From Geomonas diazotrophica (GTDB lineage Bacteria; Desulfobacterota; Desulfuromonadia; Geobacterales; Geobacteraceae), in assembly GCF_018919385.1 (NCBI RefSeq), contig NZ_JAHLMF010000004.1:62001-126000 (forward strand): 64,000 nucleotides of DNA, read 5' to 3'. The notes below the pieces were generated by a model that saw nothing but the letters and a program-made list of their open reading frames with translations, had not been told where the DNA came from and did no database searches. Positions 35,544 to 43,901 of this stretch are shown in pieces. Every line of letters starts with the position of its first letter. Positions within the stretch are counted from its first letter, which is position 1. A program made the position numbers and the translations under genes.

Positions 35544-36123
35544 TCTTGCTCTCTTTGGGATCGAGGAAACGGAAGGTGGTGGCCAGGCAGTTCACCTTGA
35601 GGACGGTGCGCCCGGCGGTTTCCTTGATGTCCATGACGTTGACGTTGGTGATGTTCACGATGCGCGGCAGCTTGCCGACCGCGACGAAGAAATCGGCCAC
35701 GTTGTAGAAGGTCCCGGAAACGGAGATGTCAACCGGCACCTCGGCGTAGAACTCCTTGGGAACCTCGGGCTTGGGCCTGAACAGCAGGAAGTCGAGACCC
35801 GCCCCCTTGCCGGAGTTGGAGATGCTGGTCAAAAGCGACGGGATCTCCTTCTGGTTGGGGAGTTCGGTCAAGGCGTTGTCGAGGTCACGCTTCAACTGTT
35901 CGTACTCCGCCTTGAAACGCGGCAGGTTGTTGGCGATGCGACGGTTCTCGTCGATCTGCTTTTGCAGGTCCTGCTGCTGCGACTTGAGCGCGTCCAGCTC
36001 CTGGAGCCTTGGGCGGTGCAGCCCGTAGTACAGGCCGGCCCCCTCGAGGAGCAGCAGCAGTATCAGGAGCGCGACCTTCTCCTTGGTCGGGAGCTTCAGC
36101 AACTTCTCTATCTGTGGATCCAT
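35518..36123 (-). CDS. pilO: Type IV pilus inner-membrane protein PilO
   Basis: Pairs with PilN to form the periplasmic ring of the alignment complex. 201 residues: a short cytosolic start (MDPQIEKLLKLPTKEKVALL), one membrane segment, a coiled coil (LDALKSQQQDLQKQIDENRR), and a ferredoxin-like domain (FLLFRPKPEVPKEFYAEVPV, VSGTFYNVADFFVAVGKLPR). It is the usual size. A 75-bp gap separates it from pilN. Confidence 0.95.
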   Translation of the reverse strand: MDPQIEKLLKLPTKEKVALLILLLLLEGAGLYYGLHRPRLQELDALKSQQQDLQKQIDENRRIANNLPRFKAEYEQLKRDLDNALTELPNQKEIPSLLTSISNSGKGAGLDFLLFRPKPEVPKEFYAEVPVDISVSGTFYNVADFFVAVGKLPRIVNITNVNVMDIKETAGRTVLKVNCLATTFRFLDPKESKNANANKPK

Positions 36124-36198
36124 GGCAATGCCTCTGATTCAGCTTCTTGGTTTGAGCGCCGCCTGGTAGCGCCGCATCCTGTGCCGGCAAACCCGGCG

Positions 36199-36747
36199 CT
36201 ACGGCTTCTGGTCCTTGATCTGGAAGGCCAGCTCGAAACGCTTGTACTTCGTCCCGGCCATTTCCGCCTGCTCGGAGACCACCAGCTCCACGTTGGTGAA
36301 GGAGCCGGAGGCCTGCAGCGTCTTCATGAACACCGCGATGAGTTCCTCGCTCATGGCACCGCCGGCGAGCGACACCGCCGACCCGTTCTCGGTGTACTTG
36401 GTGAGCCAGAGCTTGTCCGGCACGGATTCGGAAAGTGTGGCGAGCCGCGACGCCGGGCCGGTCTTGCCGCGGCGCAGGCGGTTCAGCACGTCGAGCTTCT
36501 TCTTGACGTCGGCCTGCAGCTTCTTCAGGTTGTCGATGACCCCGATCTTGGTCTTCAGTGAGGCGAGCTCGGTCTCCGAGTTCGTAATTTCGGTCTTCAC
36601 CGTGTTGACCTGGCTGCGCAGGTAGATCCACCAGCCCAGCCCCACCACCAGGAGGGTCACCAGGGCGACCACCAGGATGGCGATCTGCTGGCGCATCGTT
36701 TCCTTCTTCTTGGATGCCCGTATCGGGAGGAGGTTTATCTTAATCAT
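36199..36747 (-). CDS. pilN: Type IV pilus inner-membrane protein PilN
   Basis: 182 residues. The N terminus MIKINLLPIRASKKKET is the conserved PilN segment that docks into cytosolic PilM. One membrane helix follows (IAILVVALVTLLVVGLGWW), then a coiled coil and a ferredoxin-like periplasmic domain containing ASGSFTNVELVVSEQ. The start overlaps the pilM stop as ATGA, so the partners are coupled. Confidence 0.96.
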   Translation of the reverse strand: MIKINLLPIRASKKKETMRQQIAILVVALVTLLVVGLGWWIYLRSQVNTVKTEITNSETELASLKTKIGVIDNLKKLQADVKKKLDVLNRLRRGKTGPASRLATLSESVPDKLWLTKYTENGSAVSLAGGAMSEELIAVFMKTLQASGSFTNVELVVSEQAEMAGTKYKRFELAFQIKDQKP

Positions 36748-37796
36748 TTGTCTCCAGCCCTCCTCGTAGCGAGCCCCATCGCTACCGACATGAGCGGAGC
36801 GATCTCCTCAAGGTACCTCGAGTCGAACTCCTTCTCGTTCACGGTGACCCGGGCCAGCGGGTTCAGGATCTCGACCGGCAGCGCAAGTCTCTGCTGCACC
36901 GCTTCGATCAGGTGCTGCGTCTTGGCGGCACCGCCGCTCAAAAAGACCTTGGTGATGCGTTCCTCGCCGGCGGTGGAGTTGTAGAAGTCCAGGGAGCGGC
37001 GCATCTCCATGGCGATGGTGTCGTTCACCCGTTGCAGCACCTCGCTCAGGCGCGGGTCCTCGGAGTGCCCGGCCGCCAGCTTCATCTCTTCGGCCTCGCC
37101 GCTACTGATGCCGAACTGTTTCTGGATCTCCTCGGTGTAGAGGTTGCCCCCCATCTGGACGTCGCGGGTGAAAAGGGAGACCCCGTCCCTGACGATGTTC
37201 AGGTTGAAGATGCTCGCGCCGATGTTGACCAGCGCAACCACCTGGTCCGGATCGACCGGGTAGTTCAGCTCGAAGGCGTTCTGCACGGCGAAGGAGTCCA
37301 CATCGACCACGACCAGCTTGAGCCCGGCCTCCGCGAACACCGAGATGTAATCGTTGATGATGTCCTTCTTGCTGGCGACCAGCAGGACGTTCATCTTGGA
37401 GGGGTCCTGCTCGTCGGGGGAAAGGATCTGGAAATCGACGTTAACGTCGTTGATGTCGAAGGGGATGTACTGCTCGGCCTCCCAGTGGATCTGGTCCTCC
37501 AGTTCTTCGACCGGCATCACCGGCAGGGAGATCTTCCGGATGATGACCGAGTTGCCCGAGATCGAGCAGACGGCTTCTTTGGCCTTGACGCCGAGGGTGC
37601 CCAAAAGCTGCTTGACCGTCTCGACGATGGAAGAGCTGTCCATCAGGGTGTTGTCGACGATCGCCTCGGCCGGCAGCGGCAGGATCCCTATCTTCACCAG
37701 CTGGAACCCCCCCTTGGCCGGGCGCAGCTGTACGAGCTTCACCGCGCTCGATCCTATGTCGACCCCTACTATGTCCTTCTTCTTGGAGAAAAGCAT
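36744..37796 (-). CDS. pilM: Type IV pilus actin-like ATPase PilM
   Basis: Cytosolic actin-like protein that links pilus motors with PilN. 350 residues. The first nucleotide-binding loop is VGVDIGSSAVKLVQL; others are DVDSFAVQNAFELNYP, LVNIGASIFNLNIV and VFLSGGAAKTQHL. First gene of pilMNOPQ; a small XRE-type regulator gene lies 18 bp upstream and probably shares its transcript. Confidence 0.97.
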   Translation of the reverse strand: MLFSKKKDIVGVDIGSSAVKLVQLRPAKGGFQLVKIGILPLPAEAIVDNTLMDSSSIVETVKQLLGTLGVKAKEAVCSISGNSVIIRKISLPVMPVEELEDQIHWEAEQYIPFDINDVNVDFQILSPDEQDPSKMNVLLVASKKDIINDYISVFAEAGLKLVVVDVDSFAVQNAFELNYPVDPDQVVALVNIGASIFNLNIVRDGVSLFTRDVQMGGNLYTEEIQKQFGISSGEAEEMKLAAGHSEDPRLSEVLQRVNDTIAMEMRRSLDFYNSTAGEERITKVFLSGGAAKTQHLIEAVQQRLALPVEILNPLARVTVNEKEFDSRYLEEIAPLMSVAMGLATRRAGDK

Positions 37797-37814
37797 CGTG
37801 TGGTCCTATCGCTC

Positions 37815-38006
37815 CTAGTCCTGGAATACCTTGTTTTTGTCGGAGAGGGAAAACCCAAGAGCAAGCAGGATCTTGCGCTTGGTCTCCATCCTGCAGTCCT
37901 CACCCCGTTCGATCCGGTCGATGGTGATGGGCGATACCCCGGCCAGCCGTGCCAGCTCGGCCTTGCTCATCAGGCGTTCTTCCCGAAGTTTCTTGACGCT
38001 GTTCAT
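37815..38006 (-). CDS. Small XRE-type helix-turn-helix regulator leading the pilM cluster
   Basis: A 63-residue protein consisting almost only of a Cro/CI-type helix-turn-helix: KKLREERLMSKAELARLAGV, then TIDRIERGEDCRMETKRKIL and LALGFSLSDKN. I use the second close ATG (MNSVKKLR); another two codons earlier is possible. No strong ribosome site is visible. Its place in front of pilM suggests it controls itself and the pil genes. A palindrome at the presumed start of transcription could be its operator. Confidence 0.82.
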   Translation of the reverse strand: MNSVKKLREERLMSKAELARLAGVSPITIDRIERGEDCRMETKRKILLALGFSLSDKNKVFQD

Positions 38007-38038
38007 GATCATAAGTAGGCACCGCGTGAGACAGACAT

Positions 38039-38082
38039 TGCAAATTTTTGCACACATTCTCATCATTAAAAAGGAAAGTCAA
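38039..38082 (-). promoter_or_regulatory. Promoter and candidate operator for the XRE-pilM transcript
   Basis: On the minus strand: -35 TTGACT (38077-38082), 17-bp spacer, weak -10 GAATGT (38054-38059), and right after it an inverted repeat TGCAAA/TTTGCA with a two-base centre (38039-38052) overlapping the expected start point. That placement suits autorepression by the HTH protein. Confidence 0.45.
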
Positions 38083-38113
38083 CCTTTTATTTAAAGTTAT
38101 ATGTAATTATATT

Positions 38114-38141
38114 CCAAAGACGCACTTTAACCCGTCTTTGG
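38114..38141. other. Hairpin within flanking GTAGGCACC inverted repeats
   Basis: A perfect 9-bp stem (CCAAAGACG with CGTCTTTGG, loop of ten) upstream of the XRE promoter. Around it, GTAGGCACC at 38015-38023 and its complement at 38140-38148 form a wider inverted repeat that encloses the whole promoter. May be a terminator remnant or a regulator-binding pair. Confidence 0.4.
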
Positions 38142-38269
38142 TGCCTACCTGTCTGCATACGGTTTTCTAATGGGTAGAATGGGGAGATGATACCAATAAA
38201 AAAACGAGATGCAATTTAGGAGCTTTTTCTGAGATTCGGGGTGAAGCACCCGCCGCAGCGGCTGGCTTC

Positions 38270-38887
38270 TCAGTAAGCGTACAGCACCGACAGGCGCGCC
38301 TTTTCCCGTGCCGACGGTTCCTCCCGGGCGCCCTGCACGGCAAGGTTGTACATGACCGGTACGTGCTGCGGCCGGACCACCTCGTCCTGGGCCGCAACCG
38401 CCCCTCCCGCGTCGAGCAGGTCGAAACCGCTGCGGTCGGTGTTGCCCGGGACGGTGTCGACGATCTTGGTGCTGATGCTGAACCCTTTGGCAGGCGGCAC
38501 ACCGGCCAGCCTAAAGGAGAGGTCCGGGGAGCTGGCGGCATCGGCCGAGGAGCGGGCAGCACTGCACTTGTTCCAGGCGCCGGAGGAGAGAAACAGCTTC
38601 TGCTTCAGACAGTCGTCCCCGCTGATGTGCAGGTCAATGACGGCGTACTCTCCTTGCAAGGTTGCGGCGTCCACCCCCTGGAAGAGCCGGGGCATGATCT
38701 CGCCGGTGAACAGCTCGAGCCCCCCCTGCGCCGCGGTGAGGGAACTGCGGTAGCGTTTCTGGCTGGCGGACACCTGGGTACCGGTCGAAACCAGGGTGAG
38801 CAGGGAGAGGGCGATCACCAGTGACAGCACGGTCAGCATCAATGCGGTTATCAGGGCCGCGCCCCGCTCACAGCCGAGGATCTGCAT
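38270..38887 (-). CDS. PilX-like minor pilus assembly protein, module B
   Basis: 205 residues with a PilX-type N terminus: CERGAALITALMLTVLSLVIALSLL, a hydrophobic helix lacking the typical GFTLxE prepilin cleavage sequence. The following SASQKRYRSSLTAAQGGLELFTGE is the conserved PilX stretch. The body is periplasmic and ends ARLSVLYAY, almost the same as in the second PilX-like protein at 41.2 kb. Fourth and last gene of the fimT-pilV-pilW-pilX set. Confidence 0.85.
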   Translation of the reverse strand: MQILGCERGAALITALMLTVLSLVIALSLLTLVSTGTQVSASQKRYRSSLTAAQGGLELFTGEIMPRLFQGVDAATLQGEYAVIDLHISGDDCLKQKLFLSSGAWNKCSAARSSADAASSPDLSFRLAGVPPAKGFSISTKIVDTVPGNTDRSGFDLLDAGGAVAAQDEVVRPQHVPVMYNLAVQGAREEPSAREKARLSVLYAY

Positions 38888-38899
38888 CGCCCCTCCCTG

Positions 38900-40078
38900 C
38901 TACAGGTTCTTGGGCAGCACGGAAATGGCGTACACCTTCCAGCGGTAGTTGCGCCACTCCGGACCGAAGGTTTGCTTCAGCGCCCGCTCGCTCCAGACCT
39001 GTCCCGCATCGTCCGGCAACTCCGGGTCTCCCACGACGATGACTCGCGCCGGATCCTCGACCGGAAAACTATAGGACGGGTCCTTTTTCCCCTGCTGTGC
39101 CAGGATGTAGACCCTGATCTCGCGGAGTTCCTCGCGCAGCGTCTGTGCGTTTAGCAGGGCGTCCCCCGGCTTCGGGTGGTAGTCTACCTTGCCGTCGGCA
39201 TTGGTGTCGAAGTACAGCACGGCCTGCAGATCGCCGGCACAATCCAGAATCGGGTACTTGGTGGGGCTTCCTTGATGGTTGATGACCGCCTTGTAGAGGG
39301 TTCCGGTGCCCGGGCTGCAAAATGCCGACATCTTGTCGACCTTTCGGTTGATGAAGTAATCCGAGCGGTTGAAGGGAAAGCTCAGCAGCCCCCCGGCGGA
39401 GTCCTTGGGGGCGACACCGTAGACAAGGTAGTGGTCGGTCCTTTCGCGTGGGGAAAACTCGGAGGGGAAAGGGAGTTGGAAGGGGACGGTGAAATTGGTC
39501 CCGCTGGTAACCAGAACCCGGGTCGGCCTGCCGGAGACCACCTCGTTCTTCAGCACGATGACGCGGTCCTTGCCGCCGTTTTTCAGCTCCGGCTCCACCC
39601 GCGAGGGCCTGGTCACCGAACTGTAGGTAAGGTAACACCAGCTGCGGCACACCGCGCTCGCCCCCAGCGCGGTTCCCTTCAGCACCAGGTAGTCGGAACC
39701 GTTGTACCCCACATTGTCGCCGATGCGGTACGGAGTCGGCGCGTCCAGGTGCGGCGCATCGTTGTAGTTGCCGGGCCTGGCATCGGGGCAGCCGCCGGGA
39801 CAGCTGGTGACCAGTTGCAGCCCCTCCTCGGCCTCCACGTAGTTGAGCCCTTTGGTGCCGCTGTAGGGTAGCCCGAAGCCGGCAAGCTCCAGGTCGGTAC
39901 GAAGCAACTCCAGCCCGATCATCCCGCCTATGTCCGTTTCGGTCGATTTGCCTATGGCCTTCGAACCGGTCACGATCCTGGCGAAGGAAGCGCTTATCAG
40001 CGTCATGGTCACCGAAAAGACCACCAGGGCAACCAGCACCTCCACGAAGGTGTATCCATCCCTCCCTGCCGCCCTCAT
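38900..40078 (-). CDS. PilW-like minor prepilin, module B
   Basis: 392 residues. A type IV prepilin leader is visible: basic start, then G-YTFVEVLVALVVFSVTMTLI, with cleavage expected after the glycine and the conserved +5 glutamate. The large C-terminal domain is beta-rich with several cysteines and ends WRNYRWKVYAISVLPKNL. Shares DIGGMIGLELLRTDLELAGFG and EIRVYILAQQGKKDPSY with the other PilW-like protein, which has EIRVYILAHTGRKDTSY. It starts at an ATGA overlap with the pilV-like gene. Confidence 0.87.
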   Translation of the reverse strand: MRAAGRDGYTFVEVLVALVVFSVTMTLISASFARIVTGSKAIGKSTETDIGGMIGLELLRTDLELAGFGLPYSGTKGLNYVEAEEGLQLVTSCPGGCPDARPGNYNDAPHLDAPTPYRIGDNVGYNGSDYLVLKGTALGASAVCRSWCYLTYSSVTRPSRVEPELKNGGKDRVIVLKNEVVSGRPTRVLVTSGTNFTVPFQLPFPSEFSPRERTDHYLVYGVAPKDSAGGLLSFPFNRSDYFINRKVDKMSAFCSPGTGTLYKAVINHQGSPTKYPILDCAGDLQAVLYFDTNADGKVDYHPKPGDALLNAQTLREELREIRVYILAQQGKKDPSYSFPVEDPARVIVVGDPELPDDAGQVWSERALKQTFGPEWRNYRWKVYAISVLPKNL

Positions 40079-40485
40079 TCTCCTGCTCTCCTTGTCCTCA
40101 GTGCGTAGATCTCATGACGAAGGTTCTCCCCCCGCACCTTCCATGTCACGCTGACCGAAAGACGCTTGGTGTCGCCGCCCCCAAGCGGGCTCGCTTCCTT
40201 GCTCACGGTGTAGCTCCAAGGTGTGCCTCCCACCAGCTTCGAAGCTGTCGAGGTTCCGCCGCCGCTGATCGACCCGAACGAGAGTTTCTGCCAGCCGTGC
40301 ATCTGCTCCTCCGCCACCAGCACCGCCTCCCTGTTGAGCCGGTCCCGCAGGTTGTGCCGGTAGGCCAGGTTGACCGACTGCAGCAGCCCGAGCAACCCCA
40401 CCGTCAGCACCAGCATGGCCATGAGCATCTCGACCAGGGTGAAGCCGAGGTCATTTGATGGTGATGTTTTCACTGTCGCAGTCAT
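40075..40485 (-). CDS. PilV-like minor prepilin, module B
   Basis: 136 residues with the prepilin motif GFTLVEMLMAMLVLTVGLLG after a leader of about 14 residues, then the PilV-like helix continuation LLQSVNLAYRHNLRDRLNRE. It overlaps the fimT-like gene by 35 bp and the pilW-like gene by four, so translation of the set is coupled. Expected to join the priming complex at the pilus tip. Confidence 0.86.
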   Translation of the reverse strand: MTATVKTSPSNDLGFTLVEMLMAMLVLTVGLLGLLQSVNLAYRHNLRDRLNREAVLVAEEQMHGWQKLSFGSISGGGTSTASKLVGGTPWSYTVSKEASPLGGGDTKRLSVSVTWKVRGENLRHEIYALRTRRAGE

Positions 40486-40945
40486 TGCCCCTATCCCTTT
40501 TGCCGACGCTGATCCTGGTCGCCGCTATGACGATGCTGTCCACGCCACCGGCGTCCCCGGCGGGGTCCACGCAGATCGAACACCAGTCGTCCGTCACGCC
40601 GGTTTCCTTGAAGTCAATGACCGCCCCGCTGCTCCATCCGGATGCGTTGCTGTCAAGAAGGTTCGTCAGTCGAAAGACACGCACCGGCTTCACGCCGCTG
40701 TCGCCGTCGCATTGCGAGGAGTAGACCTCGAAGCGTTCGGGGTAGACCCTGACCCGGGTCCCCCTCCTCTGGCAGATCGCCTGCACCCTCGACCGCTGCA
40801 ACTCCGAGAAGAGCAGGCTGATCTCGGCCTCGCCGCGAGCGCCCTTCAGGTAACGCTGGAAACGGAGCGTCGCCAGCCCGATCAACACCGACGCGATGGC
40901 AACAACGACCACCATCTCCACCAGTGAAAACCCGCGTGCTGTCAT
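40451..40945 (-). CDS. FimT/GspH-type minor prepilin, module B
   Basis: 164 residues. The leader is very short (MTARG) and the prepilin helix is FSLVEMVVVVAIASVLIGLA. After it comes the GspH/FimT domain with ARGEAEISLLFSELQRSRVQ and a central RGTRVRVYPE. First gene of the second minor-pilin set. I see no clear promoter in front of it. Confidence 0.87.
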   Translation of the reverse strand: MTARGFSLVEMVVVVAIASVLIGLATLRFQRYLKGARGEAEISLLFSELQRSRVQAICQRRGTRVRVYPERFEVYSSQCDGDSGVKPVRVFRLTNLLDSNASGWSSGAVIDFKETGVTDDWCSICVDPAGDAGGVDSIVIAATRISVGKRDRGNDCDSENITIK

Positions 40946-41142
40946 GCCCCCCCCTATGTGCGACCCTGCCGCTTTGGTTAAAATTTGAACCTTCCAATCT
41001 TAACAAACTCGGACGGAAAAAAAAGGAGCCCTCTGCACGGGAACGTCCCGGAGAGAGTAAGCGACATCCCGAAGCTTCACAGAAGGGGCGCCGCCCCTCT
41101 GCGGGAGGGGGTAAGGGGCGGGGGAGGATGGCAGGCAAAAAA

Positions 41143-41170
41143 AAAGACCCTCCCGGTCGGGAGGGTCTTT
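41143..41170 (-). terminator. Terminator after the first minor-pilin module
   Basis: A 13-bp perfect stem (AAAGACCCTCCCG with CGGGAGGGTCTTT, loop GT) followed on the minus strand by a run of T residues, 23 bp after the PilX-like stop. It ends the pilY1-side transcription unit before the second module. Confidence 0.9.
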
Positions 41171-41192
41171 CGGTGCGAGGCGGCACCGGCTG

Positions 41193-41813
41193 CTAATAGG
41201 CGTAGAGCACCGAGAGAAGCGCCTTCTCCTTGGGGGTGGAGGCGCGCTCACCCTGCACCTCGATGCTGTAGAGCGCGGGGTTGTGCTTGGGAGCGATGCC
41301 GGAACCGACCCCGGCCACGCCGGCGCCGGAGTCGAGGTAGTCGACCCCGGTGGGGTCGGAGTTGCCGGGTATGGTATCGACCACCTTCGCGTAGATCTTG
41401 AAGTTGGTGTTCGCGGAGAGCCCCCGGAGGGTGAACTGCAGGTCGGGCACGTCCTTGGCGTTGATCGTCTTGGACAGAGATCCCCAGTCCGCGGTCGCGT
41501 TCGCCAGCTTTGTCTTCAGGCCGCTCCCGACGACGAGCCCGATATCCCCTATCCCGCCCGAACCGTAAGCGGTGAGCAGCGGGCCAATCCCGGTCGAGTA
41601 GTTCGAGAAGAGCTTGGGGATGAACTCGCGGGTGACCAGTTCGGTCCCCCCGTAGGAGGCCTCGAGGGCATTGCGGTAGTTCTTCTGGCTGCCGGAGACC
41701 TTGGTCTCCAGGAGCAGCATCTGCATCAGCGCCGCCACGATCCCCAGGCAGATCAGGGTGAACATGAGGGCCGTCACCAGCGCGATACCGTCTTCGTTGC
41801 CGATCTTTTTCAT
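41193..41813 (-). CDS. PilX-like minor pilus assembly protein, module A
   Basis: 206 residues with the N terminus EDGIALVTALMFTLICLGIVA and the stretch SGSQKNYRNALEASYGGTEL, which parallels SASQKRYRSSLTAAQGGLEL in module B. Ends ALLSVLYAY. The middle part differs from its paralogue, with Gly-rich text (LLTAYGSGGIGDIGLVVGSG). Last gene before the terminator. Confidence 0.85.
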   Translation of the reverse strand: MKKIGNEDGIALVTALMFTLICLGIVAALMQMLLLETKVSGSQKNYRNALEASYGGTELVTREFIPKLFSNYSTGIGPLLTAYGSGGIGDIGLVVGSGLKTKLANATADWGSLSKTINAKDVPDLQFTLRGLSANTNFKIYAKVVDTIPGNSDPTGVDYLDSGAGVAGVGSGIAPKHNPALYSIEVQGERASTPKEKALLSVLYAY

Positions 41814-41828
41814 AATCGTACCGTCTCG

Positions 41829-43016
41829 TTATTGGATGAGGTTCTGCGGCCGCACCACGATGGAGTACAGCTTCCAACGGTAGTTCTGCCAGCCTGTCCC
41901 GATCAGGGTGGCGAGGTTGAAGGCCCTCCCCTGAAGCGTGCCGCCGAAGTTCTCCCCGACGTTGATGATGGAATCGGGATGGGTGTAGCTGGTGTCTTTG
42001 CGGCCGGTATGAGCCAGGATGTAGACCCTGATCTCCTTCAACTGCTCCCTGATATCCTGGGCGCTGCCGGTGCCAGGGAGGGTGGTCTGGTGCAGGTTGA
42101 CCTCCTTGGATCCGGCCGGGCCGATACCGTAGACCACCTGCATGTCGGCCACGCAGTCAAGCAGCGGGTACTCGGTGAAACCTCCCCCCTGGTTCACCAC
42201 CGCCTTGTAGAGGACGCCGGTATTGGGGGCGCAGGCCGGAGGCGGGTTGGCGGGCCGGTTGACGTAGTAGTCGGCGCGGTTGAAGGGCATCCTGGGCTCG
42301 GTGGCGGCATCCACCCCGTAGACCTCGAACATGTCGCCCGATGAGTGGGGGAGCGTGAGGCTCGTGTACTGGTTCTGCTTGAAGTAGCTGGAGAAGTTGC
42401 CTCCGTTCACCTGCAGCTGGCGCGTCGGAATCCGGTCGATGAAGGTGTTCCTGAGCACGATGACCCGCTCGGTGGCACCGGTCACGGTCTGGAAGTCGCG
42501 GGTGGCGTCCCCCCAGTTGGTGGTACTCCGGCCGCTGTCCGTGTAGGCCACCTGCACCGATTTCTTCTGCGTCCCGGTGGTGGAACTCGCCACGGAGAGC
42601 GACTTGATCACCAGGTACTGCGCCCCGCCGTTGAAGGTGGTGGAACCGCTCAACACGGCGCGCGGCACGCCGGAGCCCACCCCGGCGTCGTTGTAGGTGA
42701 GGGGACTCTGCCCGCCGGACCAGAAGGTCGCGGCCATGGCCCCGCCGGAGTCGCCGCTCACCACCTCGGTGTACTTTGCCGAAGACGGGGTGGCCTGGAA
42801 GGACCAGGGGAGGCCGTAGCCGGCATTTTGCAGGTCGGAGCGAAACATCTCCAACCCCACGACGCTGCCGATGTCGGTCTCCATCTGTTTGCTCTGCTGC
42901 CCCACCTGGGTGAGCACCGTATTGAAGCCACTGGAGGCCACGATCAACACCGAAATGAAGATGGCCATGACCACCACCAGCTCGACCAGTGTGAAGCCCC
43001 GGCTGTTTTTGAGCAT
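41829..43016 (-). CDS. PilW-like minor prepilin, module A
   Basis: 395 residues from the ATG encoding MLKNSRGFTLVELVV, which has GAGG six bases upstream; the in-frame extension further up overlaps the pilV-like gene in another frame and was rejected. Prepilin cleavage expected after GxRG. DIGSVVGLEMFRSDLQNAGYG matches the corresponding part of the module B PilW. A globular domain rich in Gly/Ser/Thr follows and ends GWQNYRWKLYSIVVRPQNLIQ, also parallel to module B. Confidence 0.88.
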   Translation of the reverse strand: MLKNSRGFTLVELVVVMAIFISVLIVASSGFNTVLTQVGQQSKQMETDIGSVVGLEMFRSDLQNAGYGLPWSFQATPSSAKYTEVVSGDSGGAMAATFWSGGQSPLTYNDAGVGSGVPRAVLSGSTTFNGGAQYLVIKSLSVASSTTGTQKKSVQVAYTDSGRSTTNWGDATRDFQTVTGATERVIVLRNTFIDRIPTRQLQVNGGNFSSYFKQNQYTSLTLPHSSGDMFEVYGVDAATEPRMPFNRADYYVNRPANPPPACAPNTGVLYKAVVNQGGGFTEYPLLDCVADMQVVYGIGPAGSKEVNLHQTTLPGTGSAQDIREQLKEIRVYILAHTGRKDTSYTHPDSIINVGENFGGTLQGRAFNLATLIGTGWQNYRWKLYSIVVRPQNLIQ

Positions 43017-43030
43017 AGTTACCTCACCCC

Positions 43031-43447
43031 TCATGGTCTGGCCACCACGGATACCACGCGGTTTTGCGAGGTCATGTTCCTGTAGGCCCACTTGACCACT
43101 ACGGTGACCTGGCGCGAGGTGGACTGGGCGCTTTCCGTCCGCAGCACCTGGCTGCTGCGCTCCACCACGTAGTTCTTGTTCGCCCCCCTCACCCGCCTGG
43201 TGACGTTGGTGACGGGGTAACTGTCGGCGATGGCGTCGAAGTTCATCCCCCGGAAGTCGGCCATGTATTTCTCGCCGAGCTTGATTGCCTCGTTGCGCAA
43301 TTCGTTCCTTAAGTTGTGCTGCAGGCTCACGTTGAGACACTCCAGCACCCCGAACATCCCCACGGCGATGATCACCAGGGAGACCAGCAGCTCTATCAGG
43401 GTGAAGCCGCTGTTATTTTTGATCGATGCTGGCTGGAGCACAGGCAC
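43031..43447 (-). CDS. PilV-like minor prepilin, module A
   Basis: 138 residues with leader MPVLQPASIKNNSG and prepilin helix FTLIELLVSLVIIAVGMFGV, then LECLNVSLQHNLRNELRNEA, strongly reminiscent of the module B protein. Overlaps the fimT-like gene by 35 bp, exactly as in the other module. Confidence 0.87.
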   Translation of the reverse strand: MPVLQPASIKNNSGFTLIELLVSLVIIAVGMFGVLECLNVSLQHNLRNELRNEAIKLGEKYMADFRGMNFDAIADSYPVTNVTRRVRGANKNYVVERSSQVLRTESAQSTSRQVTVVVKWAYRNMTSQNRVVSVVARP

Positions 43448-43898
43448 CTCCTGTTCTTCTTTTCCCCATTTTGCTGCTCACCGCGGAGACCACGACACTG
43501 TCCATGTTCCCTGTGGTCGCGGGGGCCCCGCCGGGCTCGACACAGATGGAGCGCTCGGTGAGATTCATGATGCCGGCCGCGTCGTAGAGCACCCGGTTGG
43601 CACTGGAACTGACCACCACCGGGAAGGAGAAGCTGACCACGGAAACCGGGGGAGCTGTGCTAACGTCGGCGGGGTAGATCGTCATCTGGTTGCCGTTGAA
43701 GAGCACGAGGCGCGGGGTTTTGGTATACATCGCCTCCAGCCGAATCTCCGTGAGCTTGCTGTAGATGGTGCGCACCTCAGCCTCCACGGCGGCTTTCTTC
43801 TGCATGGCACTGAACTGCAGCATGCCGATGCCCAGCAGTATCCCGCTGATGGCCATCACCACCACCAGCTCGACTATGGTAAAGCCCTTTTCTTTCAT
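43413..43898 (-). CDS. FimT/GspH-type minor prepilin, module A
   Basis: 161 residues with a short leader (MKEKG) and prepilin helix FTIVELVVVMAISGILLGIG, then AAVEAEVRTIYSKLTEIRLE, the GspH/FimT pattern. It lies three bases after pilY1 and probably shares its transcript, making the order dsbC-like, pilY1, fimT, pilV, pilW, pilX. Confidence 0.88.
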   Translation of the reverse strand: MKEKGFTIVELVVVMAISGILLGIGMLQFSAMQKKAAVEAEVRTIYSKLTEIRLEAMYTKTPRLVLFNGNQMTIYPADVSTAPPVSVVSFSFPVVVSSSANRVLYDAAGIMNLTERSICVEPGGAPATTGNMDSVVVSAVSSKMGKRRTGGACAPASIDQK

Positions 43899-43901
43899 GC
43901 C

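Noticed and set aside
41829-43340. Extended N terminus for the PilW-like protein of module A
   Set aside because: The extension overlaps the pilV-like gene in another frame and would place the prepilin cleavage site over 100 residues from the start.
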